DNA of 64,000 bases from Dromiciops gliroides (lineage: Eukaryota > Chordata > Mammalia > Microbiotheria > Microbiotheriidae): the NCBI RefSeq assembly GCF_019393635.1, contig NC_057864.1, positions 482,352,117 through 482,416,116 of the forward strand, in the 5' to 3' direction. This document shows positions 60,001-64,000 of this stretch, piece by piece. The first letter of the stretch is position 1. Each line of letters starts with the position of its first letter. Under the pieces are notes generated by a model, which saw only the letters and a program-made list of their open reading frames with translations, did no database searches and had not been told where the DNA came from. The position numbers were made by a program, and so were the translations under genes.

Positions 60001-60547
60001 AGGCCCCTTGGAGCTCTGGCTCTGGGTCCCCAATGGGAAAGAAGTGCCCCCCCCCCCCATGCCAGCACATACCTTGCTGCTGGAGCTTATAGTCGGTGGA
60101 GTAGGCCTTGCCTATGATGTTCCATACAGGCCTCAGGCAGCCGAACAGTCCTTCCAGGAAGCCGCCACTCCCACTGCCCGATCGGCTGAATTGGATCTTA
60201 ACGTCCTCTGTGCCGCTGGTGTTCTCCCCGTTGCCTGCATGGCCGTTGCTCTGAGAAGTGGTTGTCTCAGATTCCTCTTGTTCCCTGAGCTGCAAAACGC
60301 TGTTCTCAAACTGGTCCCTCGAGTCCTCACTGACGCTGGTCAGCGCTGTTGTGGCGATGGGGCTGGTCATGCCCTCCGTGAGCTCGGCTCGCAGCACCCC
60401 TTTCTCCCCCACATCCTCGAAGAGCTTGGGAGAAGCGCGGCTCCGGGGGGACGGGCGCTCGTCATGGAGCCCCCCAAAGGCTCTGTTTTCACTCAAGGTC
60501 AAGGTGGGAGAGGAAGACCAGCTGAGCTGCTCCTGAGGGCTGCTCAT
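32944..60547 (-). CDS. MAP3K13: MAP3K13 / LZK, leucine-zipper-bearing MAP3 kinase (all coding exons)
   Basis: LZK is a cytosolic mixed-lineage Ser/Thr kinase of the DLK subfamily. It phosphorylates MKK4/MKK7 to activate JNK and acts in neuronal injury signalling (family knowledge). Thirteen coding exons on the minus strand (60547-60073, 51779-51596, 47858-47667, 44032-43874, 42300-42142, 41263-41155, 39502-39393, 38941-38825, 38011-37874, 37407-36618, 35479-35412, 33524-33212, 33045-32944) join in frame to 2916 bases, 971 residues (human 966). Kinase domain about 161-410: GSGAQGAV P-loop 175-182, VAIKK with Lys195, HRDLKSPN with Asp279, DFG 297-299, APE 321-323. Leucine-zipper coiled coil about 440-505. 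A Pro/His/Ser-rich region follows, then an acidic [11 protein letters not shown] stretch, SDGLSD at 908-913 and a C-terminus matching human ([12 protein letters not shown]...ATW). DLK (MAP3K12) is excluded by the N-terminal and C-terminal matches. Noncoding 5' exon(s) lie further right. Confidence 0.97.
33212..33524 (-). CDS. MAP3K13: MAP3K13 coding exon 12, C-terminal regulatory region
   Basis: The acceptor is gttccag and the donor gtgggt. It encodes [38 protein letters not shown], then an Arg/Glu/Leu-rich segment and [17 protein letters not shown], then [20 protein letters not shown]. It is strongly GC- and CpG-rich. The Arg/Glu segment ([18 protein letters not shown]) is longer and more basic than in human. 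Confidence 0.96.
33287..33304 (-). other. MAP3K13: SDGLSD regulatory hexapeptide of MAP3K13
   Basis: Residues 908-913 are SDGLSD. In C. elegans DLK-1 the same C-terminal hexapeptide controls calcium-dependent activation, and it is conserved in vertebrate LZK but not in DLK (established knowledge). It is intact here. Confidence 0.85.
33525..34795 (-). other. MAP3K13 intron, largely unassigned
   Basis: Weak MIR-like core near 33655-33700 (cctcagttttcccctccgta) and an old tail near 34440-34640 resembling family D. No additional exon seen. Confidence 0.45.
34813..34953 (+). mobile_element. WSINE1
   Basis: Perfect 16-bp target repeat aagacttaataaccaa at 34796-34811 and 34954-34969. Subfamily B. 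Confidence 0.95.
34970..35040 (+). mobile_element. Very short L1 3' tail
   Basis: About 70 bases ending 'tatgtaatttgaaaaaataa' and oligo-A, like an L1 3' end. A third target-repeat copy aagatttaataaccaa follows at 35041-35056. Confidence 0.55.
35412..35479 (-). CDS. MAP3K13: MAP3K13 coding exon 11, acidic segment
   Basis: This short exon has acceptor ctctcag and donor gtaaaa. It encodes [20 protein letters not shown] then RQ. It is one Glu shorter than human in the acidic run. Confidence 0.95.
35480..36617 (-). other. MAP3K13 intron, unassigned
   Basis: MIR-like traces at 35600-35690 (catggatttgaacccatggc) and 36270-36410. Otherwise unique. Confidence 0.45.
36618..37407 (-). CDS. MAP3K13: MAP3K13 coding exon 10 (long, low complexity)
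   Basis: This 790-base exon has acceptor ctcccag and donor gtaagg. It begins [20 protein letters not shown]. It contains [19 protein letters not shown], a Pro/His/Gln-rich stretch that differs from human, the conserved [20 protein letters not shown] and [15 protein letters not shown], and a Cys-containing [13 protein letters not shown]. It ends [11 protein letters not shown]. Confidence 0.96.
37874..38011 (-). CDS. MAP3K13: MAP3K13 coding exon 9, basic region
   Basis: The acceptor is acacag and the donor gtgaga. It encodes [37 protein letters not shown] and PGMPTKR, a Lys/Arg-rich segment after the zipper. Confidence 0.96.
38108..38187 (+). repeat. (CATT/CACT)n imperfect microsatellite
   Basis: Alternating tcattcattc and cactcactca units between MAP3K13 coding exons 8 and 9. 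Confidence 0.9.
38825..38941 (-). CDS. MAP3K13: MAP3K13 coding exon 8, leucine zipper
   Basis: The acceptor is tttctag and the donor gtacga. It encodes [20 protein letters not shown] then [19 protein letters not shown], a heptad-like amphipathic helix with leucines used for dimerisation in LZK/DLK. Confidence 0.96.
39090..39157 (+). repeat. (GGAA/GGGA)n purine tract
   Basis: Imperfect tetranucleotide purine repeat. Confidence 0.85.
39393..39502 (-). CDS. MAP3K13: MAP3K13 coding exon 7, coiled-coil start
   Basis: It encodes [20 protein letters not shown] then [16 protein letters not shown], the first part of the zipper region. The acceptor is cgaag. The donor CAG|gtctcc keeps the GT but is poor at positions +3 to +6. 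Confidence 0.95.
40525..40740 (+). repeat. Family D dispersed repeat
   Basis: 'tatgaagcactcactgtgtg', 'ccccaagacaaaatgg', 'caaggaccttacattctgct' and 'aaaggcttcctggagg' follow the same order as in 48893-49200. Confidence 0.6.
40745..41110 (+). repeat. Family D dispersed repeat, longer copy
   Basis: 'gcaccaaccatgtgcacgg', 'taaggagcttactcc', then 'gccttgaacaccaggctgag', 'caacagggagccagtgcag' and 'gagcagggcagtgacac', an extension not kept in the other copies. Confidence 0.55.
41155..41263 (-). CDS. MAP3K13: MAP3K13 coding exon 6, end of kinase domain
   Basis: The acceptor is actttag and the donor gtgagt. It encodes [20 protein letters not shown] then [22 protein letters not shown] is the conserved Arg of subdomain XI. 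Confidence 0.96.
41350..41595 (+). repeat. MIR-type old SINE with tail
   Basis: Nearly full-length forward MIR-like element (aagacctgagttcgaatcc ... cagtttcctcatctgcaaaa ... gtaggagcttaataaatgc). Confidence 0.85.
42142..42300 (-). CDS. MAP3K13: MAP3K13 coding exon 5, kinase C-lobe
   Basis: The acceptor is tttttcag and the donor gtacca. It encodes [40 protein letters not shown] and [13 protein letters not shown], almost identical to human. Confidence 0.97.
42490..42654 (+). mobile_element. WSINE1
   Basis: Forward subfamily A copy with an (ACCA)n-rich tail. It sits at the end of an old MIR (ctgtgcctcagtttcttcat, 42456-42475). Confidence 0.93.
43010..43150 (-). repeat. MIR-type old SINE
   Basis: Reverse MIR (gaagaaactgaggcacaaag ... 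cagggtcacatggccagtag). Confidence 0.85.
43255..43495 (-). repeat. MIR-type old SINE
   Basis: Reverse MIR, long: 'ctcatttgatcctcacaat', 'cccagggtcacacagctaat', ending in 'caccaagctgcc'. Confidence 0.85.
43743..43775 (+). repeat. Poly-C tract
   Basis: About 30 C in 33 bases, about 100 bases into the intron downstream of MAP3K13 coding exon 4 (minus strand). Confidence 0.95.
43874..44032 (-). CDS. MAP3K13: MAP3K13 coding exon 4, DFG and APE motifs
   Basis: The acceptor is tttttcag and the donor gtgagt. It encodes [40 protein letters not shown] and [13 protein letters not shown], the activation segment with its phosphorylatable Ser/Thr cluster. Confidence 0.97.
44105..44410 (+). repeat. Family D dispersed repeat
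   Basis: 'ggattgagcgcctgctgtg', 'gatacaaagacaaaaaccc', 'caagagtcttacattcacc' and 'cattccaggtaacagggacg' in the family order. Confidence 0.6.
44706..44862 (+). mobile_element. WSINE1 inside L1
   Basis: 15-bp target repeat aagaaacgatgagca (44691-44705) / aagaaacaatgagca (44863-44877). Subfamily B. Confidence 0.95.
45206..45363 (-). mobile_element. WSINE1 inside L1
   Basis: Reverse copy, subfamily B. L1 flank cagattactttctct recurs as cagattgctttctgt at 45452, enclosing this copy and the fragment after it. Confidence 0.9.
45364..45450 (-). mobile_element. WSINE1 3' fragment
   Basis: Only the T-run and the last part (gcagggcaatgagggttaag, tgacttgcccaagg) are present. Confidence 0.8.
46056..46776. 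mobile_element. Possible solo LTR-like block, split by WSINE1
   Basis: A block from 'tgtgagaaaattattg' to 'aataaaatcaatgtca' starts TG, ends CA and has AATAAA near its right end (46761). No matching target duplication was seen and the family is not recognised. It may be an old LTR fossil or just unique intron. Confidence 0.25.
46281..46438 (-). mobile_element. WSINE1
   Basis: Reverse copy; flanks atggttagac / atggttaaac. Subfamily B. Confidence 0.94.
47048..47198 (-). mobile_element. WSINE1
   Basis: Reverse copy with target repeat caacccatcattct on both sides. Confidence 0.95.
47667..47858 (-). CDS. MAP3K13: MAP3K13 coding exon 3, hinge and HRD loop
   Basis: The acceptor is tggaag after a T-rich tract; the donor is gtaagt. 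It encodes [39 protein letters not shown] and [12 protein letters not shown]. The catalytic Asp is residue 279. Confidence 0.97.
48559..48580 (+). repeat. (TG)n short microsatellite
   Basis: Interrupted TG run. Confidence 0.8.
48590..48720 (-). repeat. MIR-type old SINE
   Basis: Reverse MIR (cagaagaggaaactgaggct). The 3' half is diverged. Confidence 0.65.
48893..49200 (+). repeat. Family D dispersed repeat, best-preserved copy
   Basis: Preceded by a (CAGT)n run. It reads aacaagcatttattaagc, 'gatgccaggcaccggg', 'gatacaaaaagaggcaaag', 'ctgctctcagcttcat', 'gggactgggaagggcttc' and 'gaaggaagcagcagg'. Class unknown to me; no coding potential. Confidence 0.7.
49231..49466 (+). mobile_element. WSINE with long 3' extension
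   Basis: Forward long form (gctggagaaggaagtgg ... agtcagacacgattg). Diverged head. Confidence 0.85.
49537..49686 (+). mobile_element. WSINE1
   Basis: 14-bp target repeat ataatgcctgctcc at 49522-49535 and 49692-49705. Confidence 0.95.
50150..50330 (-). repeat. MIR-type old SINE
   Basis: Reverse MIR-like (gtgggatttgaacccaggtt at 50266-50285 and gggccatcagtccaacc). Confidence 0.6.
50450..50660 (-). repeat. MIR-type old SINE
   Basis: Reverse MIR (gatcttcacaataaccctgg ... cagagtcatacagctagt). Confidence 0.85.
51190..51460 (-). repeat. MIR-type old SINE
   Basis: Reverse MIR (tggatcctcacaagaaccct ... tcacttgcccagggcctcgc), ending 136 bases from MAP3K13 coding exon 2. Confidence 0.8.
51596..51779 (-). 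CDS. MAP3K13: MAP3K13 coding exon 2, kinase P-loop and Lys195
   Basis: The acceptor is gcccag with a weak pyrimidine tract; the donor is gtaagt. It encodes [39 protein letters not shown] and [15 protein letters not shown]. The glycine loop and the ATP-binding lysine are both here. Confidence 0.97.
52110..52260 (+). repeat. Family D dispersed repeat, partial
   Basis: 'ggggatacaaagacaaaaag', 'aagaaacttatgttctactg' and 'gatagaaatgtaggcag' match the middle of the family. Confidence 0.55.
53500..54310 (+). mobile_element. L2 LINE 3' fragment, split by WSINE1
   Basis: Right part reads ttcaagtctcagcttagtta, gagaagcctttcccaattcc, 'gcagggactgcttcattttt' and 'ccccttaataaattcat', the conserved L2 3' end. 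Confidence 0.7.
53758..53900 (-). mobile_element. WSINE1
   Basis: Reverse copy; target repeat ccaattaca on both sides. A 6-base shortening in 'cagctagtgttagg'. Confidence 0.93.
54370..55440 (+). mobile_element. Old L1 3' fragment, split by WSINE1
   Basis: 'ctagaaaaagctaatgctgg', 'aggggctgtggacagacagg' and 'ggaccaactgttctagaaag' match the ORF2 end of marsupial L1. 55310-55440 (agctacatgggaagacttgc, aaaggaacaacatacacaac) is a later part of the same element. Heavily diverged. Confidence 0.65.
54757..54911 (+). mobile_element. WSINE1
   Basis: Forward subfamily B copy with an (AAAG)n tail. Confidence 0.94.
56041..56185 (+). mobile_element. WSINE1
   Basis: Perfect 12-bp target repeat atgcaattagga at 56029-56040 and 56186-56197. 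Subfamily A. Confidence 0.96.
56395..56830 (-). mobile_element. L1 LINE 3' fragment
   Basis: Reverse-oriented L1: 'accaattcacaactccatga', 'acaatgaactaatgtgcctg', 'ggctaatctgatggg', 'gaaaactgcctgtttctatc'. Same region as 54370-54520 on the other strand. Confidence 0.75.
57031..57194 (-). mobile_element. WSINE1
   Basis: Perfect 14-bp target repeat tgttcaccaatctc at 57017-57030 and 57195-57208. Subfamily B. Confidence 0.95.
57573..57840 (+). repeat. Old SINE with MIR-like tail
   Basis: A WSINE-like head (actaggtggcgcagtagatg) is followed by a MIR-like 3' part (acagggttgttgtgaggatt ... catagtcggtactataaaaa). Confidence 0.75.
58860..59035 (+). repeat. MIR-type old SINE
   Basis: Forward MIR (ctacgttcaaatcttgcctc ... 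cagtttcttcatctgtaaag). Confidence 0.8.
59590..59740 (-). repeat. MIR-type old SINE
   Basis: Reverse MIR-like (attttacagatgaggatag, cttgccctgggtcaccc). Confidence 0.7.
59780..60020 (+). repeat. MIR-type old SINE pair
   Basis: Two overlapping MIR 3' parts, 'cttaacctctctgggcctga' and 'ctctgggcctcagtttcctc'. The second ends 53 bases from the MAP3K13 first coding exon. Confidence 0.7.
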
Positions 60548-60635
60548 TGTGCCATGGGTGTGCATAAGAACTGGGGGAGATGTGCAGAGAAGTGCCGGAT
60601 TGAAGTCCCGTCGTCGCGAGAAAGGGCTTCAGGAC
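60073..60635 (-). CDS. MAP3K13: MAP3K13 first coding exon with 5' UTR part
   Basis: CDS is 60547-60073; 60635-60548 is 5' UTR, set by the acceptor tctgcccag. It encodes [20 protein letters not shown] at the start, [20 protein letters not shown] in the middle and [20 protein letters not shown] then [10 protein letters not shown] at the end. The donor is gtatgt. The start was chosen because it aligns with the human MANFQEHLSCSSSP and has A at -3. An in-frame ATG six codons upstream (60565-60563) would add MHTHGT. Between the two lies an out-of-frame ATG (60555). Confidence 0.93.
60544..60555 (-). promoter_or_regulatory. MAP3K13: Minimal upstream ORF overlapping the MAP3K13 start
   Basis: ATG GCA CAA TGA reads Met-Ala-Gln-stop. 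Its TGA overlaps the main ATG by two bases (ATGA). Such an arrangement can affect start choice or allow re-initiation; whether it is used is inference. Confidence 0.5.
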
Positions 60636-61884
60636 CTGGGCAGAACGACAACAAGCAAGGAGGACGTGAGGTCCTGGTATCAACGCTCTAGGCTGAGGGA
60701 TACCTCAGGACTCCTATAGTCCAACCCCTTCGCTTTACAGATGAGGAAACTGAGTCCCTGAGAATTTGGCAGCAAGTGGCGGGCGTGGGATTGAAATTCA
60801 GGCTCTTAACTCCAAATCCAGCCTCCCTTCCATTGTCCTCTGCTTGTCATACTGAATTGGGGGACTACCATCAAGGAGCCGCTGGCAAGGATTCAGGGTC
60901 GGAAGGGGAGAGGGAAGAAGGCGAAGGGCATGGCAGCATAGCTATGATGCAGCCTTCCCAGCTCTCTAGGCCACTATATCCAAAGTGCTTCCCTCATGTT
61001 CAGGCAAGAGCAGAGTCTCATCTGAGCCTCCCCAAGAGGCATCGGGAGGAAGAAAAAAAGCGACCGCTCCAGCTCTATGGTCAAGTACGACTGGAGCGGA
61101 CTTTCACATTTCCTTGGGGGGTGGGGGAGTCTAATTTCTACTTGTGCTTCTCCCACACCCACATGTTCTTGATGCAGAGTGAGAGGGAATCAGGAGAAAG
61201 TCAAGGAAACTTCAGCACCCTGGCTAGCTCCTATTTCCCAGGCACATTAAGGGACCTCAGAGGCCATCTTGTTTCATCCGTACTGGACAAGCGGTCCTTT
61301 AGACTTTGCTGGAAGACCTCCGGTGAGTAGTGACCCTAGTGACCACAGGGCAGCCCACCGTCTTCTGGGAGCTCCAGCTGTTGGGGAGCTTTTCCCTTCA
61401 TCAACCCAAAATGTGCCTCCCTGAAGTTTCCCCTGCCACTCGCGGCTTTCCCTTCTCTCCTCTGTAGCTAAGTCAAATGAGTGGAGTCCTTTTTCTGTGG
61501 AAAAGCCGTTTAGATTCTTGCAGATGCCTACCCTACCCTCCCTGACGCTTTCCTACTCCAAGATAGCCCCATTTCCTTCAAATGACCAAAAAAGGCTTGG
61601 TCTGAATGCCCTTCACCATCCTGGCTGCCATGCTTTGGATACCCTCCAGCCTACCAGTGCCTTTCCTAAATGTGGAGCCTCAGTTCTGAGTGGAACTGAA
61701 GCTGAGAGTGGAACCAATACTTCCCTTACTCTGGATACTAGCCCATATTACTGCATCTCAAGTCAACAGGACTTTTTTTTATTGTTGTTGTATCAAGGCT
61801 GTGCACTCACGCTGGGCTTGCAGTTTTTATGCCTTCAACCTTCCAAGCTCTCCTCTTCCTAGCTAGATTTGGCACAAGAATCTT

Positions 61885-62060
61885 CAAGGTCATGCATTGG
61901 ACTTGGGGTCAAAAGAGCTGGGTTCAAATCCAGACTCTGACACTTAACTGCATGATCATAGGGGGGCATTCATGCTTCTTTAGCCTCAGTCTCCTGATCT
62001 GTAAAATGAAGGGGGTTGGATTAAGTCTCTAAGGTCCCTGCTCCTTCGTTTCTAAAATGA
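61885..62060 (+). repeat. MIR-type old SINE
   Basis: Forward MIR (gctgggttcaaatccagact ... cagtctcctgatctgtaaaa). Confidence 0.85.
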
Positions 62061-62249
62061 GCCAAATTAGATTTAAGGATTTGTCCTTGCTCTAAGGCCA
62101 GCATTGGAAGTGATATGTGCAATTCATCATATACTTCTATGGAAATAGAAATTCAGTGTCCAGGGTGATCATCCCCTTCTTTTCTCCACTGCATATAGAA
62201 AGGCTCATTTTGTTTGGTGTTGTGATGCTCGGAAATGTTTAAAAGAAAG

Positions 62250-62400
62250 ACCACCAATGCGAGGCAGAAGGGATGGGTTCAAATCCCATTTCTCACCCTT
62301 ATTTCCTGTGTGACATGGGCCAGTTAACCTTTCTGAGCCTCGATTTCCTTGCATGTAAAATGCAGAGTTTAGAAGAGATGGCTTCTGAGCCATCTTCCAA
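62250..62400 (+). repeat. MIR-type old SINE
   Basis: Forward MIR (gggttcaaatcccatttct ... gcatgtaaaatgcagag). Confidence 0.8.
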
Positions 62401-62854
62401 CTTCCAACTCAAAGAATCCTATGAGCCAACACAGACTCAATAGAAGGATCAGGCTTGTCAAGTGAATTGACTGAATTTAAAAATGATTTTTAATCATGTT
62501 ATAATTTCTATCTATGCCAATGTGCTTTTTTAAAAAATGTGCATGATTACAAGCAGATGTCATAACTTTACTTTGAAACAAGCATTTTCATTCTACCATC
62601 TCTAGTATGTGCAAAGGCAAATGTGTCATTTGATGACTCTTGGTCCTTCAAGGTCTCCTTAATGTCTGGTCCTTCTTCAGCAGAGTTAATGGGGAGGGGG
62701 AAGGGGAGCAGCAGCTGTCTGCTCCCTGGGTCACATGGGCACTCTGCCAGCCACCTTGGCTACCCTCCAAGAGCACAGAGAGGAAGAAGAGCTGATACGA
62801 TGTTACCAGATGGCCAACAATTCCCATATTTTCATTTGAACCCAGGACATTTTA

Positions 62855-62942
62855 TGTATGTTTGTGTATATATATATATATGTGTGTGTGTGTTTGTGTG
62901 TGTATATATATAATGCATGCATGCGTGCATGTATGTATGTAT
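62855..62942 (+). repeat. (TA)n/(TG)n/(GCAT)n microsatellite
   Basis: Compound simple repeat with three successive unit types. Confidence 0.95.
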
Positions 62943-63619
62943 CTCCTCCCTCTATTAGCATATACTAATGAAATATTGCTGTGATTCCTGAGGTCACAGT
63001 AAAAATATGGTTAAAATTAATAAATACTTGGCCAATTTGAACTCCCCACTCTAAATGGAACTTTTCATCTAGCCATAGTCAGATTTGAAGCTGAAACCTG
63101 GCATTATTCTTCATATCCTTTTCTAGGCTGCTCTACCATATTAATTTTTCTCCCTGGGATACTTTTTTGCCTGTTTGTGAATAAATATTCCTGGGATTTC
63201 TGGGGACTCTGATCAATATACTTAGATATTCAAATGGATTTGCGATCTCATCTACTTGAAAGTCCTTCCAGCAGCCCAACTCACCACCCACCCTCACAAC
63301 TTGCATTTCAAACAGATCATCAGAATATCTACCATAAAACATAGATATTCTGGGCATCGGTTGAAATCCATGCAACATTCTTTAATCCAGATCTTATGGA
63401 GTCACTTCTGTGGTTGGGTGATAAGAGGGTCATCCTAGGGACAGAATTTTCCACTCAGGCCTTATTTTTGTTTTGTTTAGGGGAAAAACAAAGAAACAAA
63501 TGTTTGGTTCAAATAGAATAAGAAGAAAATCACAAGAATGTCAAATACGGTCTGCATACTTCAAATAACAAATGAGCCGAATTCTAAGAAACTACCAAAT
63601 AGAGCATACTCAGAGAAAA

Positions 63620-63760
63620 AGAGCCGGACATCAGGAACCAGAGGATCCAGGGTTGAATCGTGACCCCCAATTTTGACTTGTGTGACCCCCATGGGTCTCA
63701 GTTTCCTCATCTGTAAAAGGAAGTCCATAATGATCTCTTCAGCAAGAACCAGCTGCGATT
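63620..63760 (+). repeat. MIR-type old SINE
   Basis: Forward MIR (gatccagggttgaatcgtga ... cagtttcctcatctgtaaaa). Confidence 0.8.
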
Positions 63761-64000
63761 TCTCTGAAACTATAGTACAATGAACTACCTACAGAATAGT
63801 AACTATGATAAATGTTGTGAGTAGAGAGAGGTGAATAAAACACAATTCCTGCCCTCTAGGGGCTAATGAGCTGCAAGGGAATCAGAGAGAAAGACTGGGG
63901 CAGTTTCGATTCATTCTGAGATGAGGAACAACCTAAAACATTGTGATCTAAAGAAGGAAAAAGACCCAGAATGGAGGCTCAGAAGGGCAAGAAGATAAAG

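Larger units (their letters stand above)
51780..60072 (-). other. MAP3K13 intron 1 of the coding part (8.3 kb)
   Basis: Holds L2 and L1 fragments, three WSINE1, and old SINEs listed separately. 52570-53350 and 57850-58860 are unique to my reading, with no plausible exon. Confidence 0.6.
60636..64000 (-). other. Upstream side of MAP3K13 first coding exon
   Basis: Intron or 5' flank. Contains old MIR copies at 60700-60830 (reverse), 61885-62060, 62250-62400 and 63620-63760 (forward), a TA/TG microsatellite, and an unexplained minus-strand frame at 63133-63378. No CpG island and no clear noncoding exon 1. Confidence 0.55.

Overview
The window is a stretch of marsupial nuclear genome. It carries three multi-exon vertebrate genes in the order LIPH - TMEM41A - MAP3K13, the same neighbourhood as human 3q27, plus about forty copies of the tRNA-headed SINE WSINE1 (hallmark 'ggggcagctaggtggcgcag'). 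WSINE1 is typical of Australidelphian marsupials. The different SINE1 that dominates the opossum Monodelphis was not recognised anywhere, so an Australian-lineage marsupial is the best inference. Species cannot be fixed by reading alone.

Layout. 1-16.7 kb (+): the last seven coding exons of LIPH (phosphatidic-acid-selective phospholipase A1-alpha), from the exon with catalytic Asp178 to the stop at 16197; the first exons lie left of the window. 16.7-19.7 kb: a spacer of old repeats, including a MIR / hAT-like DNA element / WSINE1 nest. 19.7-26.4 kb (+): TMEM41A, complete with five exons and a CpG-island promoter. 26.4-32.9 kb: a tail-to-tail spacer that probably holds a long MAP3K13 3' UTR and two large dinucleotide repeats. 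32.9-60.6 kb (-): all thirteen coding exons of MAP3K13 (LZK), which join in frame into a 971-residue protein. 60.6-64 kb: sequence 5' of the first coding exon (intron or promoter side).

Exon edges were set by reading splice sites and checking that codon phase runs through every junction. The LIPH numbering that results lands exactly on the known catalytic Asp178 and His248 and on the Cys233-Cys246 lid. The genes share no pathway: LIPH makes lysophosphatidic acid at the cell surface, TMEM41A is a VTT-domain membrane protein, and MAP3K13 is a JNK-pathway kinase. Their adjacency is conserved synteny, not an operon-like arrangement.

The most notable observation is at the TMEM41A C-terminus. The in-frame stop comes early, while a shifted frame just before it encodes a tail resembling the human one and ending in a canonical KKXX ER-retrieval signal. 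Other points of interest are a tetranucleotide repeat serving as the pyrimidine tract of a TMEM41A exon, a minimal uORF overlapping the MAP3K13 start codon, linked diagnostic sites splitting WSINE1 into two subfamilies, a target site that took two retrotransposon insertions, and an unclassified dispersed repeat present many times. No clearly novel gene system, CRISPR array, tRNA or rRNA gene was seen.
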